A DNA stretch of 18,613 bases from Clostridia bacterium. GTDB taxonomy: Bacteria; Bacillota; Clostridia; Oscillospirales; Oscillospiraceae. Each line of letters starts with the position of its first letter. Position 1 is the first letter of the stretch. The notes under the pieces are model-generated. The model was not told the DNA's origin. It saw nothing but the letters and a program-made list of their open reading frames with translations, and did not search any database. Below are positions 15,228-18,613 of the stretch, one piece after another. Where the stretch lies: positions 1 to 18,613 of the forward strand of contig QKDF01000045.1 of the NCBI GenBank assembly GCA_003245395.1, written 5' to 3'. Both the position numbers and the translations under genes were made by a program.

Positions 15228-16568
15228 TTATTCGCGTACCACGCTGCTGAGTTCCGAGGCATTCAGTACCTCAGTAATGCGGATTCCGAAATTGTCATCG
15301 ATAACCACTACATCGCCTCTGGCGATGCACTGACCATTTACAAAAAGATCCACCTGATCTCCGGCAAGCTTATCCAGTACCACCAGAGACCCCTTGGTAA
15401 ATGCCAGAATGTCCTGAACCTTTTTGTGTGACCGGCCGATTTCAACGGAAACTTCCAGCGGAACCGACATCAGCAGATTCAGATTCTCGCTCTGCTGTTC
15501 TTTTGCCGGGTCCCCATTTGCCAGGTGCGGCAGTTCCGCAGGCTTTGCATTGACCACCTTGGGGTCCGGAGCCACCGGCGCGGGATAATAAGGGGGCGGA
15601 TAATATCCGGGCATATATTGTCCATAAGGCGGGATGGGGTACGTTCCACCCATGGGCGGCGCTTGCGTTTCGGGCTGTTGAGGCACCTGCTGCTGCGGTT
15701 GCTGTGGTATTTGCTGCAGTGGTTGTTGGGGCACTTGCTGCGGTGCCGCCTGAGGGGGAGGCGCGGTATCCTGCGCCGCTTGGGCGGCTGCAATCAGCTG
15801 GCCGATCTCATCCTGCGAGAGTTTCCTGTCGACAACCAGTTCAGGGAGCGGCCCCGGTGTCTGCGGTACAGTCTGCTGCTCAGCATTTGTCGCCTGCCCC
15901 ATCTCCTCCCCACCGGGCGCCGCATCGGCATTTGTCGCCTGGGAAGGTGCATCCGGGTCTTCTCCGATGTCCAGTCCATGCAGAAGTTCTCGCGCCAGCT
16001 TGATGGACATTACGTTGATAAACTGGCTCTCCAGAACGCCCTCAATATTCAGCGAGAAGCCTACAACCACGCATTTCCCGTCGTTTACAGGGAAGTGATC
16101 TTTTTTGAATTGTTCAAAGTCCGTCAACTCAAAAGACTCCGGCGTGGAGATGTTGACCGGTTTGCCAAGGAAATCAGACAGTGCCGTGGATGCGGCACCC
16201 ATCATCTGATTCATGACCTCACACACCGCGCTGATTGTCAGATCGTTGAGTTCAAACTCCTCATCGGGCGTTTCACTGCCCAGCAGGATATCTACGATCA
16301 CCTTGACATCACTGCGCTTGAGCAGCATAATGTTGCTGCCTTCCAGCCCGGATACATACCGGATTTCAACACCGATGGCGGGCTGCAATGCTCCAAGCGT
16401 GAATCCAGACACATCCGAAACGGAAACCTTGGGCGTCGTGATCTGTACCCGGTGATCGAGCATGTTGGACACAGCCGTGGCAGAAGACCCAAGGCTGATA
16501 TTCATGACTTCCCCCAGCGCGTCCATCTCCATGGGGGTTAAAATCTTATCTGCCATCCTGTTCGACAT
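15228..16568 (-). CDS. fliY: Switch protein and CheY-P phosphatase FliY
   Basis: This is a 446-residue fusion of a CheC-like phosphatase domain (about 5-205) with a FliN/SpoA C-terminal domain (about 365-440) of the C-ring. Both phosphatase helices are intact: DALGEVMN (Glu20/Asn23) and SAVCEVMN (Glu117/Asn120). The linker (about 206-360) is Gln/Pro-rich with a Pro/Tyr-rich end (YYPPPYYPAP). It also contains KLSQDEIGQLIAAA (249-262), which resembles the CheY-docking helix of FliM. The ATG at 16568 follows GAGGGG at five bases. An ATG at 16586 would add six residues but lacks a good site, and one at 16556 gives MADKIL. It overlaps fliM slightly, indicating coupled expression of the two switch subunits. 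Confidence 0.95.
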   Translation of the reverse strand: MSNRMADKILTPMEMDALGEVMNISLGSSATAVSNMLDHRVQITTPKVSVSDVSGFTLGALQPAIGVEIRYVSGLEGSNIMLLKRSDVKVIVDILLGSETPDEEFELNDLTISAVCEVMNQMMGAASTALSDFLGKPVNISTPESFELTDFEQFKKDHFPVNDGKCVVVGFSLNIEGVLESQFINVMSIKLARELLHGLDIGEDPDAPSQATNADAAPGGEEMGQATNAEQQTVPQTPGPLPELVVDRKLSQDEIGQLIAAAQAAQDTAPPPQAAPQQVPQQPLQQIPQQPQQQVPQQPETQAPPMGGTYPIPPYGQYMPGYYPPPYYPAPVAPDPKVVNAKPAELPHLANGDPAKEQQSENLNLLMSVPLEVSVEIGRSHKKVQDILAFTKGSLVVLDKLAGDQVDLFVNGQCIARGDVVVIDDNFGIRITEVLNASELSSVVRE

Positions 16569-17565
16569 TCCTTCCCCTCGGATCATAATAGGTGCTTCCT
16601 ATCTTGATCGCCATGTTTTTGTTGTGTATCCCCAGCTTCCCTGTAAACCAGCGTTTGCCGCCGATATTCACATAGACAGAGGAATCCTTGGGGCGGTGGA
16701 GATCAATGACATCACCTACGCTCAGATGGTAGACGTCGCTGACCTTAAGCTGCGTCCGGCACATTTCGGCCACCAGCTCGATATCCGTATCCCGCAGAGA
16801 TTCAAAAATGTTCTGCGATGAAATCTCGTCTGTATTTTCCGGGGCAGCATTCCGCCTGCTGATTTCACCGAACAGATTGGTCAGCATCATACCGGGCAGA
16901 CAAATGCTGATGCGTCCGTCACAATTAGAAAACTTGACCATAAGTTCCATAATGACCACAATTTCATCCAGACCCAGAGGCTGAACCAATGTAGGGTTGG
17001 GCTCTACGCGGTTGTACAAAAATTCAAGCGGGATATAATTGCTCCAGCTCTCACTCATATTGGAGACCAGATCCTGCATGATCTCCTCATACATTTTCAG
17101 CTCCAGATCCGTGAAGCTGTACTCTGGGTCAAGCTCTTCATCCACGTCCCCCTCGCCGCCCATCAGGCGGTCAATCATGCTGAGCATCAACGGTGTGGTC
17201 ACATGTATTAAAACCGGGGCGTCCTCCGTTTTCCCGTTGTATCGCAAGTGCGCCAGCGTCAGCACATCGCCTTCTGTCAAAGCGTTGGAAAACTCATAAT
17301 AGCGCTGCTCTTCTGCCGACTCCACCTCGATTTCACAAGTGGTATGCATCAGGCCGTTGAATCGGGAGTTCATGTTTCTGGCATAGTTTTCGAACACACC
17401 GTCGAGCATTTTCAGGCGGTCTTTCGTGAACTTTCTCGGGCTTTTGAAGTCATATTTCCGATACTTTTTTTCGGCTGGAAGTTCTTCCTGCGGCTCCAGC
17501 GCATCTCCGCTCCTGGCGGCACTCAGCAGTGCGTCAATCTGACTTTGGGACAATACTTCTGCCAT
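16546..17565 (-). CDS. fliM: Flagellar motor switch protein FliM
   Basis: This is a 339-residue C-ring protein. It begins with the CheY-P docking peptide LSQSQIDALLSA (about residues 5-16), followed by the CheC-like middle domain (DRLKMLDGVFENYARNMNSR to about residue 230) and a C-terminal SpoA domain near the end. It transmits CheY-P binding to the rotor. The ATG at 17565 is chosen because it lies six bases after GGGAGGG; an ATG at 17571 directly abuts that site. The gene follows motB after a hairpin-containing gap and overlaps fliY. fliL, often upstream of fliM, is not present. Confidence 0.96.
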   Translation of the reverse strand: MAEVLSQSQIDALLSAARSGDALEPQEELPAEKKYRKYDFKSPRKFTKDRLKMLDGVFENYARNMNSRFNGLMHTTCEIEVESAEEQRYYEFSNALTEGDVLTLAHLRYNGKTEDAPVLIHVTTPLMLSMIDRLMGGEGDVDEELDPEYSFTDLELKMYEEIMQDLVSNMSESWSNYIPLEFLYNRVEPNPTLVQPLGLDEIVVIMELMVKFSNCDGRISICLPGMMLTNLFGEISRRNAAPENTDEISSQNIFESLRDTDIELVAEMCRTQLKVSDVYHLSVGDVIDLHRPKDSSVYVNIGGKRWFTGKLGIHNKNMAIKIGSTYYDPRGRNVEQDGR

Positions 17566-17582
17566 TCGCATCCCTCCCTTCC

Positions 17583-17613
17583 CGCCGCTTTGGAGCGGCG
17601 TATTTTTTCTTTT
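17583..17613 (+). terminator. Antisense-facing terminator-like hairpin between motB and fliM
   Basis: CGCCGCT (17583-17589) pairs with AGCGGCG (17594-17600) around a TTGG loop and is followed by TATTTTTTCTTTT on the plus strand. This has the form of an intrinsic terminator, but for plus-strand transcription, where no gene is seen. On the minus strand the same hairpin lies just before the fliM ribosome binding site with no T-run, so operon read-through is expected. Confidence 0.5.
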
Positions 17614-17616
17614 GGG

Positions 17617-18444
17617 TCAGCCTGTATTTGTACTGGCGGCAGTTCCATTCTGGATGGTCAGAGGGGAATCCGTCCCCCGCTGTGTATAATACTGTTCGAT
17701 ATCATCGCCCAGAGTATTGGATAGATCCTTCCCTGTAACAATCAATTCCACCCGGCGGTTTTTTGCCCGATCCGCGGCGTTGTCATTGGGCGCAACAGGG
17801 CGCCACTGTCCATATCCCATACTGACCATGCGTGCAGGGTCCAGAATGTTTTTTTCCTGCAGATACACCAGCACAACCGTGGCACGATTGGATGCCAAAA
17901 AGCGATCCACCGTCACATTATTCGTCCGGTCGGTATACGCCTGTGCCGTATGGCCCAGAACCCGCAGTTCGTCAATTGCGCCGCTGGCCTTCTGCAGAAT
18001 CTGTGCCACGTCATCCAGCACAGTTTCGCCGTCGGGCCGCAGCTCATAGCTGTCGCCGTCAAAAAACACGGCGTCATTAAAGGAAATGAACACATATCCG
18101 TCACCCCTGGTTACGGAGATATTTTCTCCCGCCCCCTGCGCGGATACATAGCCCTTCAAATCCTGATAAAGCTGTTCAATGCTTGTGTTGATCTGCTGTT
18201 GATCCATGGAAACCGCGTCCGTAGGTTCGCCGGTGGGATCGAGAATCTGGCCGCCGTTGCCTTTGTTGGCTGTGTCTTCCTGGAGCGCATCCGGATTAAA
18301 GCTTTGCACCAGCTGTACCCATTTCTGCTGATCGATGGTAGACATGGAGTAGAGCAGCACGAAAAAACACAGCAGCAGTGTCACCATATCGCCGTATGTA
18401 TCCATCCAGTTGGCTCCTCCGCCGCCCTTGCGCTGCTTTTTCAC
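17617..18444 (-). CDS. motB: Flagellar stator protein MotB
   Basis: This is a 275-residue MotB with a basic start (KKQRKGGGGANW) and one transmembrane helix carrying the proton- or ion-binding Asp19 (DTYGDMVTLLLCFFVLLYS). A linker follows, then a C-terminal OmpA-like peptidoglycan-binding domain (about 145-255: ELRVLGHTAQAY, SMGYGQWRPVAPN, ADRAKNRRVELIV). With MotA it forms the stator that anchors to the wall and drives rotation. The GTG start lies seven bases after GGAGGGGGGAG. The C-terminal tail is Ser/Thr-rich. It lies directly after motA; MotB versus the sodium-type MotS/PomB is not decided. Confidence 0.95.
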   Translation of the reverse strand: MKKQRKGGGGANWMDTYGDMVTLLLCFFVLLYSMSTIDQQKWVQLVQSFNPDALQEDTANKGNGGQILDPTGEPTDAVSMDQQQINTSIEQLYQDLKGYVSAQGAGENISVTRGDGYVFISFNDAVFFDGDSYELRPDGETVLDDVAQILQKASGAIDELRVLGHTAQAYTDRTNNVTVDRFLASNRATVVLVYLQEKNILDPARMVSMGYGQWRPVAPNDNAADRAKNRRVELIVTGKDLSNTLGDDIEQYYTQRGTDSPLTIQNGTAASTNTG

Positions 18445-18480
18445 CGTGTATCTCCCCCCTCCCGCAATAGTCCGGTTTAC

Positions 18481-18613
18481 TTATTCCTGATTCTTCTTCT
18501 TTTTCCCTTTGCCGGACTCGCCGGACTCGTCTCCGCGTTTTTTCTGATCAATAAAGGTCAGAAGTTTTTCTCGCAGGAACTTCGGGTTTTCGCCAGACTG
18601 AATGGACATGATG
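18481..18613 (-). CDS. motA: C-terminal end of stator protein MotA
   Basis: Only the last 43 residues are present; the gene continues past the window's right edge. The visible part (IMSIQSGENPKFLREKLLTF) is the conserved cytoplasmic end of MotA, which normally reads as GxLSIQxGENPRxLxxKL. It is followed by a polar tail rich in Gly, Ser, Glu and Lys, ending KGKKKKNQE. MotA forms the ring of the stator unit around MotB and pushes on FliG. The motB gene follows 36 bases later. Confidence 0.9.
   Translation of the reverse strand, partial: IMSIQSGENPKFLREKLLTFIDQKKRGDESGESGKGKKKKNQE

Noticed and set aside
15590..15770. Repeated CAG/CTG-rich DNA in fliY as a possible repeat array or CRISPR
   Set aside because: It is in-frame coding for a Gln/Pro-rich linker, with irregular units and no spacers.

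Overview
The window is a flagellar and chemotaxis locus of a motile Gram-positive bacterium. The most likely source is an anaerobic Clostridia-class Firmicute, possibly related to Oscillospiraceae. This rests on the FliY-type switch protein, the CheC/CheD/CheV adaptation set, a SigD-type sigma factor inside the fli operon, an SLH-domain remnant, strong AGGAGG-type ribosome binding sites and frequent TTG/GTG starts. No rRNA or tRNA gene, CRISPR array or insertion sequence was seen.

Layout. Positions 18613 down to about 5370 are one tightly packed minus-strand operon, read right to left: motA (only its 3' end), motB, fliM, fliY, cheY, fliO, fliP, fliQ, fliR, flhB, flhA, sigD/fliA, two FlgF/FlgG-type rod genes, cheC, cheD and a cheV-like gene. 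Together these encode the stator, the C-ring switch with its built-in CheY-P phosphatase, the type III export gate, the late flagellar sigma factor, the rod, and the CheC/CheD/CheV adaptation module. fliL, flhF, flhG, cheA, cheB and cheW are not in the interval, although Bacillus-type fla/che operons carry flhF and flhG right after flhA.

Positions 4794-5371 are a gene graveyard. The cheV-like gene stops after its CheW-like domain, a frameshifted remnant of its receiver domain follows, and then comes a truncated SLH-domain fragment. A strong intrinsic terminator at 4750-4795 separates these from a plus-strand pair (3193-4682) encoding a ParA/Soj-type ATPase and a ComFB-domain protein with a long disordered, lysine-tailed N-terminus. 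This pair breaks the run of minus-strand flagellar genes and is the best candidate for an undescribed system, perhaps a positioning or c-di-GMP-linked module tied to motility.

Positions 1-3050 are a second minus-strand flagellar unit: fliD (filament cap), fliS (flagellin chaperone) and the start of a FliT/FlgN-like chaperone gene. fliD is preceded by a good SigD-type promoter (TAAT-N15-GCCGATAA), which links it to the sigma gene at 8598-9437. The middle of fliD, about 446 codons, is abruptly AT-rich compared with its ends, suggesting exchange of its surface-exposed domains.
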